From: SLLG01 sp964403935
GTDB taxonomy: Bacteria; Verrucomicrobiota; Verrucomicrobiia; Opitutales; Oceanipulchritudinaceae
NCBI GenBank assembly: GCA_964403935.1
Contig: CAYOIB010000005.1
Span: forward strand, 14,783 to 78,782
Direction of reading: 5' to 3'
Length of the DNA stretch: 64,000 nucleotides
Of this stretch, positions 8,229 to 17,497 are shown piece by piece (the first letter of the stretch is position 1; every line of letters begins with the position of its first letter). The notes under the pieces were generated by a model, which ran no database searches, was not told the origin of the DNA, and saw nothing but the letters and a program-made list of their open reading frames with translations. Position numbers and translations under genes: made by a program.

Positions 8229-9116
8229 TTATCCCTGACGGAGGAACGCTGCCACCATTGGATTCAAGGTTTCTCCTTCATCCTCGAGAACAAAATGCCC
8301 GGCATCGGCAAAGACGTAGGATTCCGCCTGAAGAAACCGCCGCCGCCAACCTTCGAGAAATTCCTCGTTGAAGCACCAGTCGCGGCCACCCCAGGCAATC
8401 ATGACAGGGTGATCGGCAAACCGCTCCAGCGAAGCGTCGATTTCATTGAGCATGGCCGCCGAGGGATGATCGGCCTCAAGGGGAATATCACGGACGAAGG
8501 CCTCAACCGATCGCCGGCGCTCGGGCTTCGCGTATGGGAACAGGTACCCTGCGCGGACGCTGGCGGGCAGGCCTTTTTCTGTCGTCATGAAAAGAGCCGC
8601 GCGAACAAAGGCATTGAGTCGCCGAACAAGGAACGAACCAATGACGGGCCAGCGGCAGATCCGGATGCGAAACGGAATCCGGGTGGAATGAAAGGCTGCT
8701 GTATTGAGAATCACAATACGCTTGATTCGTTCCGGCATTCGAGCAGCCAGTCCCATCCCAATCGCACCGCCCCAATCGTGCACCACCAAACTGAACTCCG
8801 TCAGCTTGAGCGATTCCACCAAACCCACCACATTCTCAATATGCCCCGCCAGGTCATAGCTGAAGCGATTGGGATCTGGCACCTCGGATAGCCCCATACC
8901 CAAATGATCCGGCGCGATACAGCGATGCGTCGTGCGGAGATCGGAAATGAGATTTCGATAGAAAAAGGACCACGTGGGATTCCCATGCAGGAAGAGGATG
9001 GCTTCGCCACTTCCCTCGTCGAGGTAGTGCTGACGCGTCCCGGATTCCGTCATGAACCACTTCGAGGTAAACGGATAAAGGGCCCGGATTGCCGAAGGTA
9101 GTTCGGTTGCATTCAT
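8229..9116 (-). CDS. oleB: Alpha/beta hydrolase, OleB-like (beta-lactone decarboxylase family)
   Basis: A 295-aa alpha/beta hydrolase of the haloalkane-dehalogenase-like branch: oxyanion-hole HGNPTWSFFYR, nucleophile elbow VVHDWGGAIG (Asp nucleophile), late histidine in ADAGHFVLED. By itself this could be read as a dehalogenase. The position, ATG overlapping the oleA stop by 4 nt, makes OleB the better reading: known OleB proteins decarboxylate cis-beta-lactones to cis-olefins in head-to-head hydrocarbon synthesis. Start at 9116 chosen because of the ATGA overlap. The genes for the intermediate steps (oleC, oleD) are absent from the neighbourhood. Confidence 0.85.
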   Translation of the reverse strand: MNATELPSAIRALYPFTSKWFMTESGTRQHYLDEGSGEAILFLHGNPTWSFFYRNLISDLRTTHRCIAPDHLGMGLSEVPDPNRFSYDLAGHIENVVGLVESLKLTEFSLVVHDWGGAIGMGLAARMPERIKRIVILNTAAFHSTRIPFRIRICRWPVIGSFLVRRLNAFVRAALFMTTEKGLPASVRAGYLFPYAKPERRRSVEAFVRDIPLEADHPSAAMLNEIDASLERFADHPVMIAWGGRDWCFNEEFLEGWRRRFLQAESYVFADAGHFVLEDEGETLNPMVAAFLRQG

Positions 9117-10165
9117 ATCGATCCTCTCCTTTTCACACCCAACATAAGGCAACTCAATCCGCTCCCAATTCCCAGGAGCGCCGATTGACTCCCCTTCCCG
9201 ATCACGCCCTCTTTCATGGCCTTGGCCAAAGTGAGTGGCAGCGAGACCGAGCCGACATTTCCCAACTCGGGATAAGTCACAAAATCACGCTCGGAGGGGA
9301 TTTCGAGGGCCTCCAGCAAACGCCGCTGGTGGGTGCGACCCACCTGGTGCGAGATGACGTGCGCAAAGGAATCCATGCCCCACTCAAGTTCCCGCAAAAA
9401 AGCATCCCATGTGCCCTTCGCCAAAGCGATTCCAGCATCGAGCAAGGCCTCCGCATCGGTCGCCATCTGCAGCGCATCACCTCCCGCCGATCCCCCTTCG
9501 CACAAGGTGTTCGCCAAAGAATCCGTCTGCACCATGCCACCCACAAGCTCCAGACAGTCCGCCTCCTCCTGCAGTTCATCCCGGTGACAAAGCACAGCCG
9601 CCACCGCCCCCGCCCCGATCGTGAGATTGGCAAAAAGAGGTTTAATCGACTGCCGCGTGTGGTTCTCCGCGAGCAACGTGGTGATCGTGTGCTCAAGAAG
9701 AGGACGACCGTCTTCCCCCGACACCAACAACGCCCGCCGGATCTGGCCCGATTCAATCATCGAGGCCGCAAAAGTCATGGCGTTCAGAAACCCAAGACAG
9801 GCATTCGATACATCGCAGACCTGCGCCTGCCGTGAAAGCCCGAGCAGGCCGTGAACATAGGCTGCCGTCGCCGGCTCCATCCGGTCGCGGCACACCCCGC
9901 AATGGACCAAAAGCTCAATGTCTCCGGCCTCAAAGCAACTCGCTTCCAACGCTTTCTGCCCCGCCTCGGCCGAGGCTTCCGAAGGCCGGACGGATTGCGG
10001 CCAGAAATGGCGCGCCTTGATTCCGGTCATCAGTTCCAGACGCCCCTCTGGCAGACGAAGCCGCTCATACAGCGGGGCCAGGCGTTCCTCGATTGCCTCC
10101 GATGAGAGCCGCTCCGGCGGAACGACATAGCTCATTGACTCGATACAGGTAGATTGAAATCGCAT
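9113..10165 (-). CDS. oleA: OleA-like thiolase-fold condensing enzyme (head-to-head acyl-CoA condensation)
   Basis: A 350-aa thiolase-superfamily protein. The catalytic Cys is residue 123 (SNACLGFLNAM), the His is in ISHQVGRTH, and the Asn in PELGNVGSVSLP. It matches OleA rather than FabH across its length: N-terminal VPPERLSSEAIEERLAPLY, TGIKARHFW, and a glutamate at 97 (RMEPATAA) exactly 26 residues before the Cys, the spacing of the OleA glutamate/cysteine pair. OleA condenses two fatty acyl-CoAs to a beta-keto acid. Start at 10165 (MRFQST) fits the family; the frame is open to 10240 but that would overlap fabI. Thirteen bp separate it from the fabI stop, and its own stop overlaps oleB. 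Confidence 0.88.
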   Translation of the reverse strand: MRFQSTCIESMSYVVPPERLSSEAIEERLAPLYERLRLPEGRLELMTGIKARHFWPQSVRPSEASAEAGQKALEASCFEAGDIELLVHCGVCRDRMEPATAAYVHGLLGLSRQAQVCDVSNACLGFLNAMTFAASMIESGQIRRALLVSGEDGRPLLEHTITTLLAENHTRQSIKPLFANLTIGAGAVAAVLCHRDELQEEADCLELVGGMVQTDSLANTLCEGGSAGGDALQMATDAEALLDAGIALAKGTWDAFLRELEWGMDSFAHVISHQVGRTHQRRLLEALEIPSERDFVTYPELGNVGSVSLPLTLAKAMKEGVIGKGSQSALLGIGSGLSCLMLGVKRRGSI

Positions 10166-10178
10166 CTCGAACGGTATC

Positions 10179-10976
10179 CTAGGGGCGCGTCGCGAGCTGC
10201 ACCACCTCGTCGTCAAAATAGTTCCAGTCCATTCCGGCATTCACCACAATACCCTGAGCATTGATGCCGCTGCTGCGGGGGCTCAACAAAAACGCTGCTG
10301 TGTCGGCCACCTCCCGCGTGTCCAAAGCCCGCTTGCGCATGGTCAGCTTCTCGGCAAAGAGGTAATTCTCAAGATATCCCGGAATCCCGGCTGAGCTCTT
10401 CGTCTTCAGAGGCCCGGCATTGATCGTATTAAAACGCACCTCGGTATCCTCGCTGAACGACTTCGCAAGAAAGCGCACACACCCTTCGAGGGCCGCCTTG
10501 ATCGGCGACATATAACCATAGCTCGCTGCCGTCACATACGATGAAATCCCAACCGCCACCACTGAAGCATCCTTTGCCAAGACCGGTTTGAAGGCCTGGC
10601 AGATCTCCACCAACGAAAAAGCTGAAATCTGCGTCGCCTGAAGAAAATCGGCCCGCCGCGTTTCATGGAACGGGCGCATCCCTTCGCTGTAATTTGCAAA
10701 AGCGATCGAATGAACCAGCCCATCCACTGTCCCGAATCGGGCTCTGGCCGCCTCGGCCGCAGCGGTGATCTGATCCAAATCCTCCACATCACAGCAAAAC
10801 GAGGGCCGTTCCCCAAGAAGCTTGCCGAGCTGCGCCTGGCGTTCCGCTGTGCGCACACCATAAAGCACCTGAGCACCCTCAGCCTCCAGAGCCTGACCAA
10901 TCGCCCAGGCAACGCTCCGCCTATTGCTCAGGCCGAAGACCACGACCCGTTTCCCTTTCATCTTCAAAAAACTCAT
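10179..10976 (-). CDS. fabI: Enoyl-[acyl-carrier-protein] reductase, FabI-like
   Basis: A short-chain dehydrogenase-type enoyl-ACP reductase of 265 aa, catalysing the last reduction in fatty-acid elongation. N-terminal MKGKRVVVFGLSNRRSVAWAIGQAL is the FabI-type nucleotide-binding start; the catalytic Tyr-(x6)-Lys pair is YGYMSPIK, and NAGPLKTKSSAGI is the substrate-loop signature. Start at 10976 (MSFLKMKG) matches homologues; the frame extends upstream to 11054 without family support. It is the first gene of a fabI-oleA-oleB unit, so acyl-chain synthesis and head-to-head condensation look co-regulated. Its promoter should lie in the intergenic region at 10977-11442. Confidence 0.9.
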   Translation of the reverse strand: MSFLKMKGKRVVVFGLSNRRSVAWAIGQALEAEGAQVLYGVRTAERQAQLGKLLGERPSFCCDVEDLDQITAAAEAARARFGTVDGLVHSIAFANYSEGMRPFHETRRADFLQATQISAFSLVEICQAFKPVLAKDASVVAVGISSYVTAASYGYMSPIKAALEGCVRFLAKSFSEDTEVRFNTINAGPLKTKSSAGIPGYLENYLFAEKLTMRKRALDTREVADTAAFLLSPRSSGINAQGIVVNAGMDWNYFDDEVVQLATRP

Positions 10977-11442
10977 CAAATCCCCTTCTGACCGCACATC
11001 TGTCCGTGCCGCACGAAACCTCTGAGAAAGGCCCGAAGCCAAGGTGAAGTCCACTCAAAAGCCGAAAGGTTCAGGTGTTGTTTGCACCAAATCAAGGCGC
11101 TCTGGTTGGAGCGCATTCGGCCCCGGCAACCCATTCAGCAAAGCTTTTCGACCATGAGTCTCCGAAACCCTCAGAAGTTCCAGCTAACCGACCCGCACCC
11201 GGATACAATTCACCACGCCCTGTGTAGCAAATTGGCGAGTCTCACCACCGGCTGATTATGCGAGAGCAAACAGCTCTTCGTCTCCAAAGACCAAACCCCG
11301 TTGCCCTTCTCACCGGCGGGATTTGTTCATCGCGATTTTCCTTCACTTGCCCAAACTCGAATCTTACGCTTCAAGAAGTCATCGGCTTATCAATAAGATT
11401 ATGATCGGCTGATATCTGCTTCCTTCACCTGCTCGACGCCTC
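10977..11442. other. 466-bp intergenic region between divergent fabI and the DUF4011 helicase
   Basis: No coding potential beyond short frames, and no tRNA or structured RNA that I can recognise. It must hold both divergent promoters. Near the helicase start it becomes A/T-richer (about 11370-11420) and contains a near-direct repeat (ATCGGCT) and a short dyad, CTTATCAATAAG. By far the longest non-coding stretch in the window. Confidence 0.6.
11381..11413. promoter_or_regulatory. ATCGGCT direct repeats flanking an A/T-rich dyad
   Basis: ATCGGCTTAT (11381-11390) and ATCGGCTGAT (11404-11413) are spaced 23 bp apart start to start, about two helical turns. The dyad CTTATCAATAAG lies between and partly overlaps the first copy. 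The element ends 29 bp before the ATG of the 1995-aa helicase and sits where a promoter/operator would be expected. No regulator gene is adjacent. Assigned by position and symmetry only. Confidence 0.3.
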
Positions 11443-14400
11443 ATGTCCGATTCCGATCCTGCCACTCCCTCCACTCCACAGGACCGCCTGCTTATTGATT
11501 ATTCGGAACGTGTTAATTTTGCTTTCCAGCAAAACGCGATTCCAGTCATCCGGCGCCTTGAAATTCAAAATAATTCGGAGACGGATTGGCACGAGGTTAC
11601 GTGTCGCATTCGAACTTACCCGGAGTGGGCGGCGACGCATACGGAAAGAATCGCCCGTATTCCTGCCGGAACCGCCTACACCTTGTCGGATCTTCCGCTG
11701 GTATTAGACATCGGTTATCTCACGAATCTTTCTGAGCGCGCCCGCGGGTTCATTCGTGTCACCGTATCCGCCTCGGATTCCGAGACTGGAGACAGATCCC
11801 GGGAGGATGCCAAAGACGACGATGCGGAGGCACCGAAAGCGGGGCCGCTTCAAGTTCTGGAATACGATTACCCGGTTGATGTCTACGCACACGACGAATG
11901 GACCGGTCTCGTTACCCTGCCCGAAATCCTCGCGGCATTTGTCACACCCAATCTTTCTGTCATCGAACAACTCCTGAGCAACACCGCCCAATTGCTCGGC
12001 AAACGCACGACCTCCAGCGCGTTGGACGGTTATCAGGCGAATTCCAAAAAGCGTGTTTATGAAATCCTGGACGCGCTCTACGAGTCCGTCCGCGAACAAC
12101 ATATTTGCTACAGTCATCCTCCCGCGAGTTTCGAGCAGTCGGGGCAACGCATTCGCTTCGCCAACCAGATCCTGAAATCGCGGCTGGGCACTTGTCTCGA
12201 TCTCTGCCTCCTGTTCGCCGGGCTCATCGAACAGGCTGGGTTGCACCCGATTGTCTTGATGCACAAAGGCCACGCTTACGCCGGTTGCTGGCTGATCGCC
12301 GATAGTTTCAGCGATCCTGCGACCGACGACTTGCAAAGCATTCGAAAACGCCAAGAGCTCGACGAACTTCTTGTCTTCGAGACCACTCTGGTTTGTGAGG
12401 ACACCGGAGCCGATTTTGCCCGCGCGGTCGACGCCGCCAAAGCACACCTTTCGCTCGACGATATTTTCGACACCGCCATCGACATCCACCGCGCCCGAAG
12501 TTCCCGAATTCGCCCGCTCCCTCTTGAACGAAACGACGGCAGCGTGGATGTGCAAAAAGCTTTCGAGCGCCGGGAACATACGTCATCACCCGTTGCCATC
12601 CGCCGCCCCGAGCGCGTCTTCCGCGAAGACATCGATCTCGCGGAGCTCCCCCAAACACCCCAAGGTCGCATCGACAATTGGAAACAACGACTCCTCGATC
12701 TCACGCTCCGGAATCGTTTGCTCAATTTCAAAGAGACCAGGCAAACCGTCCCCTTGCTCTGCCCGCAGCCTGAGCACATGGAAGATGAATTGGCCGCCGA
12801 CAAGAGTTTCAAAATCCTTGAACAGACGCCGATGCTCGCAGGAATGGATCCGCGCAGCCTGAGCTTGCACTCCCGGCAATCGGAAGAGGATCCACTGGTC
12901 GAGCACCTGATGAACGAGCTCCACGCAAAACGTCTGCGAAGCTCACTCACCGACAAAGAGCTCTCCCGCCGCCTGCTCGAACTCTACCGGAAGGTTCGTC
13001 TCGAAAACGAAGAAAGCGGAGCCAATACCCTTTACCTCGCCCTGGGCTTCCTCGAATGGAAACAGAACAAAGACGATGAGCGCAGCTTCCACGCCCCGAT
13101 CCTGCTCATCCCCGTGCAACTGCACCGGAAATCCGTCCAACAAGGTTTCAGCCTCCAACGCTACGACGAAGATCCCATCGTCAACGTCACCCTCCTGGAA
13201 CTGCTCAAACGGGATTACGATCTCGACGTGCCGGGTGTGAATCCACCTCCCGAAGACGAGTCCGGTGTCGATGTCGATCGCGTCTTCCGCCTCTTTCAGC
13301 ACGCCGTCCGGGACATGAGGGGCTGGGAAGTCCGGCGTGAGGTCTGGCTGGCGCAATTCTCCTTCAATAAATTCCTTCTTTGGAAAGACCTCCAGGACCG
13401 GTCCGAAATCCTCTGCCGCAACGCCGTCGTCGACCACCTCATCAACAAGCCCGGCTCGCCTTTCATTGATCACTTGGAGTCCCTCGCGCCGCGCCAACTC
13501 GATGCGACCCTACGCTACGACGAGATTTTCTGTCCCATGAGCGCGGATTCCTCCCAGCTCGCCGCCGTCGTGGCCGCATCGAAGGGCAAGAACTTCGTCA
13601 TGAACGGCCCCCCCGGCACGGGCAAGTCCCAGACCATCACAAACATTATCGCTCACTGCCTGGCTGAGGGAAAACGTGTCCTCTTTGTCGCGGAAAAACG
13701 GGCCGCGCTCGAAGTCGTGCACAACCGACTCAGCCAGATCGGACTCGGGCCCTTCTGCCTGGAGCTCCATTCCAACAAATCCGGAAAGTCCGAAGTGCTG
13801 CGTCAATTCGGCGAAGCCTTGCACTATGTCGAGCAACAGTCCGACGACGCATGGCACAACACCGCCAGGCACCTGGAAAGCTTGCGGCGCGAACTCAATG
13901 ATTACGTTGCGGAACTCCACCGCATCTATCCCGCCCATCTCAGTGCCTACCAATGTTATGCCTGGTTGATCGCTCACCCCGATCTCGCCGAATACTGCAA
14001 AGACTTCAACAGCCTCGACCTCCCCACACCCGAAACCCACACCCGGGAACAACGCGAAGCACTTGAAGCTACCTGTGAACAGATCATGCTGCGTGGACAG
14101 GAACGCCGTCTGCCCGCGAGCGCTCGACACGGTTTGCGAACAATCACGGCAACCGACTGGACGCCCGAATGGGAAGATAGCGTGATCGCGGAAAACCGGG
14201 CACTGCAGGAAAGCCTCACACACTTCGCGAACCTCTGGGCGCAAGTCGCACCCAAGCTCGGGGCACCCGCTGACACCGCGACCTTTTCGATGTTGGAGGC
14301 GGCCAGTGATCTCGCACATTCGCTGCGAAACGCACCGACACTTCCGGCAGCATTTATTGGCGACGGTGAGTGGCCTGCATTCAAAGACCAAGTCGTTGCC

Positions 14401-17400
14401 TGGATCGCCAGCGGACGCGCCCGCGACACCGCTCGCGCCAACCTGGACGGTTTCGACCTCGCCCGCCTGTTTCAAACGGACACCCACACCCTGGAAAAAA
14501 CCTGCGCCGCTATCGTCGAAAAAGGCGGCGTCCTGAAATCGATTAAACTCTGGCTACAACTCAAGCCTGTCCGCCAAGCTCGCCTCCAGGGTGCGTCCAA
14601 GTGGACCGCCGCCGAAGCCCCGGCATTCTTCGAAAACATCCGCCAACTCAAAGCCGAAACAGCCGTGCTCACGGAAGCCAATGAGCCCGCGACTCATCGG
14701 CTCGGCACGCATTGGAATCACGGAGAATCCGATTGGGAGGCTCTACAGCAACTTCTCGATTACGGCGATGGATTGCACGCCTCGCTCAACGCCCTCGCCA
14801 ACGGCTCCGTCGATACCCTCCTCCAACTCCGCCGCGCCGTCGGGGATCTCATCAGTGTCGGCTCCGAGTTTCTTCGCGCTGGTGCTCAACTCGAAGTTCT
14901 CTTTGCGCAACACCACACCGCTTGGAGCACGCTCGTTGAGAACTACGTTGTTTTCAAAGAACGCGTCCAGCTCCGCGAACCCGCTGAAGCCGATCCCTTT
15001 ATTTCAACGATCCAAGGCATCTGCAAAGGCCTCGCTACAAACCGTGAACATTTGGCCAACTGGTGTCGCTGGCAAAGCAGCTATCAAGAAGCCCACCGCA
15101 CCGGACTGCGCCCCTTGCTCGACGCACTTGCCCGCGAAGCACTGCCTTTGGAACGTTTCCGGGAGGCTTTTGAGTTCGCCTACCGCAACACGTTCCTCAA
15201 ACGCATTCTCACCCTCTCATCCACCTTGAGGGAGTTCTTCGGCGAAGAGCACCAGAAACGGATCGACGCCTTCAACCATTTTGACGCCCGCTACACCGAC
15301 CTCACCGGAAGAGTGGTCGCGGCCCGTCTCGCCGCCCGCCTCCCCCGCGCACGAACCGAAAACTGCGCGGAAAACTCCGAACTCGGCATCCTCCAACGCG
15401 AACTCGTCAAACGCCGACGCCACAAGCCTGTCCGCCGCCTCCTGGCCGAAACACCGGGCGTCGTTCCCGTTCTCAAACCCTGCTTTCTGATGAGTCCCCT
15501 TTCCGTCGCCCAATACCTCGACGCCGAACAAACCGACTTTGATGTGGTCGTGTTCGACGAAGCTTCCCAAATTCCAGTTTGGGATGCTGTCGGAGCGATC
15601 GCCCGCGGTAAACAAGTCATCATCGTCGGCGACCCCAAACAGCTGCCGCCCACCAATTTCTTCAGCCGGGCTGACAATGACGATGCGTCCTACGAGGACA
15701 CGGGCGAGGCCGATCTCGAAAGCATTCTCGATGAATGCCTCGGCTCCGGACTCACGATCTACAACCTTCTCTGGCACTACCGCAGCCGAAAGGAAGGCCT
15801 GATCGCGTTCTCCAATTACCACTACTACAACAACGAACTTCACACCTTTCCCGCCCCGCACGCCGAAGAGGTCGGCGTGCGCCTTGTCCCCGTGCCAAAC
15901 GGTTATTATGACAAAGGCAAATCCCGGACCAATCCCGCCGAAGCCGAAGCGATCAAGATCGAAGTGGTGCGGCGTCTCACCGATCCGGAACTCTCCGAAA
16001 AATCGATCGGTATCGTCACCTTCAGCCAGGCACAACAAAGCCTGATCCTCGACAAACTCGACGAAGCCCGCCGTGAAACACCCGCCATTGAAGCTCACTT
16101 CAACGACGACAGGCACGAACCGGTATTCGTCAAAAATCTCGAAAACGTCCAAGGCGACGAACGGGACGTCATCCTCTTCTCCATTTGCTACGGCCCCGAT
16201 CAGGCGGGCAAACTCTCGATGAACTTCGGCCCGCTCAATCGCGAGGGCGGTGAGCGACGGCTCAACGTCGCCGTCACCCGCGCGAAACACGATGTCGTTA
16301 TTTTCTCCACCCTGCGCAGCGAGCAAATCGACCTCTCCCGCACCCGCGCCCTCGGTGCCGCTCACCTCAAAAGCTATCTGGAATACGCCGAGCGAGGTCC
16401 CGCCGCAATTGCCGGAAACATTGAATCCGCCCAGACCACCGACTACGATTCCGTATTCGAAAAAGAAGTCGCCGGGTTTCTCCGGGGAAAAGGCTATACC
16501 GTGCATACCCAGATCGGCTGCTCCGGATACCGTGTCGACCTCGCCATCGTGCACCCCGATACTCCCGGACGTTATCGCCTCGGCATCGAGTGTGACGGTG
16601 CCACCTACCATAGTGCCGCCACCGCCCGCGACCGCGACCGCCTCCGACAATCCGTCCTCGAAGGTCTCGGCTGGCGGATTCACCGCATCTGGTCCACTGA
16701 CTGGTGGCGCAATGCAAACAATGCCCGCGACGACCTGCTCACCGAAGTTGAAGCCGCGCTGAAACAGCCGCTTCACAAAAACACTCCCAAAACGCCACCC
16801 GAACCCCAAACGCCTTTTCGATATGCCAACACCGTCGACACGGGCACCACAGTTGTCGAAGAAGCCCCGCCTCCGAAAACCGTTCGGAAGAAAAGTTACC
16901 CGAAAATCGTGCCTGTTCCCCACGGTCCGGCTGAGGTCTTTTACGAACCCAGGGGTCGCCCGATCCTTAAAACGCAGATTCAACGAATCATCGAGGCCGA
17001 AGGCCCGATCACAGTCGACTTGATCACCCGCCGTGTCGCCCAGGAATGGGGATTCACGCGCATCGCCTCAAAAATCCGGCAGATCATCCAGGAAAATCTC
17101 CCTCGACGTTCACACGATTCCGGAGCAAACGTCCCAACCTATTGGCCTGAATCCGTCGATCCCGGGACCTACACCTACTACCGGATCGCCGATCGCGAAG
17201 TCCGAAAATTCGAAGACGTGCCCATCGAAGAGCTCGGCAATGCCGCCATCGATATTCTCGAAAAATACATCACGTTCCCCAGAAACGACTTCGCCGCCGA
17301 AATCGCCCGCCACTTCGGTTTCAGCCGAGTCACTAAAAGCACCGCCCAGATCGCCGAATCCGTTGTTCAATCCCTCCTCGCCCGCCAGATCGCGAAAGAG

Positions 17401-17430
17401 GATGGAAACTCGATTACACTGAACGAGTGA
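11443..17430 (+). CDS. DUF4011 superfamily 1 helicase with transglutaminase-like, Vsr/REase-fold and DUF3320-like domains
   Basis: A 1995-aa multidomain protein. Residues 20-150: beta-rich N-terminal domain. About 190-300: transglutaminase/papain-like fold with Cys251 (GTCLDLCLLFA) and His277 (KGHAYAGCW). About 405-440: the DUF4011 signature (NWKQRLLDLTLRNRLLNF). About 700-1640: SF1 helicase split by a long insertion, with Walker A GPPGTGKSQT near 722, Walker B VVFDEASQ (Asp1372), GDPKQLPPTNFF, then NVQGDERDVI and LNVAVTRAK. About 1672-1765: Vsr/MTES_1575-type nuclease fold (Asp1699 in YRVDLAIV, Glu1716 in GIECDG). About 1870-1990: DUF3320-like winged-helix region. Related helicase-Vsr fusions have been reported as anti-phage genes (for example Hhe); orthology is untested. 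It stands alone among housekeeping genes, with no clear Shine-Dalgarno sequence. Anti-mobile-element function is inference. Confidence 0.88.
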   Translation: MSDSDPATPSTPQDRLLIDYSERVNFAFQQNAIPVIRRLEIQNNSETDWHEVTCRIRTYPEWAATHTERIARIPAGTAYTLSDLPLVLDIGYLTNLSERARGFIRVTVSASDSETGDRSREDAKDDDAEAPKAGPLQVLEYDYPVDVYAHDEWTGLVTLPEILAAFVTPNLSVIEQLLSNTAQLLGKRTTSSALDGYQANSKKRVYEILDALYESVREQHICYSHPPASFEQSGQRIRFANQILKSRLGTCLDLCLLFAGLIEQAGLHPIVLMHKGHAYAGCWLIADSFSDPATDDLQSIRKRQELDELLVFETTLVCEDTGADFARAVDAAKAHLSLDDIFDTAIDIHRARSSRIRPLPLERNDGSVDVQKAFERREHTSSPVAIRRPERVFREDIDLAELPQTPQGRIDNWKQRLLDLTLRNRLLNFKETRQTVPLLCPQPEHMEDELAADKSFKILEQTPMLAGMDPRSLSLHSRQSEEDPLVEHLMNELHAKRLRSSLTDKELSRRLLELYRKVRLENEESGANTLYLALGFLEWKQNKDDERSFHAPILLIPVQLHRKSVQQGFSLQRYDEDPIVNVTLLELLKRDYDLDVPGVNPPPEDESGVDVDRVFRLFQHAVRDMRGWEVRREVWLAQFSFNKFLLWKDLQDRSEILCRNAVVDHLINKPGSPFIDHLESLAPRQLDATLRYDEIFCPMSADSSQLAAVVAASKGKNFVMNGPPGTGKSQTITNIIAHCLAEGKRVLFVAEKRAALEVVHNRLSQIGLGPFCLELHSNKSGKSEVLRQFGEALHYVEQQSDDAWHNTARHLESLRRELNDYVAELHRIYPAHLSAYQCYAWLIAHPDLAEYCKDFNSLDLPTPETHTREQREALEATCEQIMLRGQERRLPASARHGLRTITATDWTPEWEDSVIAENRALQESLTHFANLWAQVAPKLGAPADTATFSMLEAASDLAHSLRNAPTLPAAFIGDGEWPAFKDQVVAWIASGRARDTARANLDGFDLARLFQTDTHTLEKTCAAIVEKGGVLKSIKLWLQLKPVRQARLQGASKWTAAEAPAFFENIRQLKAETAVLTEANEPATHRLGTHWNHGESDWEALQQLLDYGDGLHASLNALANGSVDTLLQLRRAVGDLISVGSEFLRAGAQLEVLFAQHHTAWSTLVENYVVFKERVQLREPAEADPFISTIQGICKGLATNREHLANWCRWQSSYQEAHRTGLRPLLDALAREALPLERFREAFEFAYRNTFLKRILTLSSTLREFFGEEHQKRIDAFNHFDARYTDLTGRVVAARLAARLPRARTENCAENSELGILQRELVKRRRHKPVRRLLAETPGVVPVLKPCFLMSPLSVAQYLDAEQTDFDVVVFDEASQIPVWDAVGAIARGKQVIIVGDPKQLPPTNFFSRADNDDASYEDTGEADLESILDECLGSGLTIYNLLWHYRSRKEGLIAFSNYHYYNNELHTFPAPHAEEVGVRLVPVPNGYYDKGKSRTNPAEAEAIKIEVVRRLTDPELSEKSIGIVTFSQAQQSLILDKLDEARRETPAIEAHFNDDRHEPVFVKNLENVQGDERDVILFSICYGPDQAGKLSMNFGPLNREGGERRLNVAVTRAKHDVVIFSTLRSEQIDLSRTRALGAAHLKSYLEYAERGPAAIAGNIESAQTTDYDSVFEKEVAGFLRGKGYTVHTQIGCSGYRVDLAIVHPDTPGRYRLGIECDGATYHSAATARDRDRLRQSVLEGLGWRIHRIWSTDWWRNANNARDDLLTEVEAALKQPLHKNTPKTPPEPQTPFRYANTVDTGTTVVEEAPPPKTVRKKSYPKIVPVPHGPAEVFYEPRGRPILKTQIQRIIEAEGPITVDLITRRVAQEWGFTRIASKIRQIIQENLPRRSHDSGANVPTYWPESVDPGTYTYYRIADREVRKFEDVPIEELGNAAIDILEKYITFPRNDFAAEIARHFGFSRVTKSTAQIAESVVQSLLARQIAKEDGNSITLNE

Positions 17431-17497
17431 GCACTGTATCACTCATCGCAAATGCCACCGTGATTTCTCACGATGGATTCGCACGCCAGCAGACGCA

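Noticed and set aside
8229..9116. Reading the alpha/beta hydrolase as a haloalkane dehalogenase
   Set aside because: The catalytic motifs fit both, but coupling to an OleA homologue makes OleB the better call; kept as an alternative in the entry.
15217..16983. 588-codon open frame on the minus strand within the DUF4011 helicase gene
   Set aside because: Antisense shadow: its composition (Gly/Val/Asp/Phe-rich, no motifs) is what the reverse of this GC-rich gene gives, while the plus strand has clear helicase and nuclease motifs.
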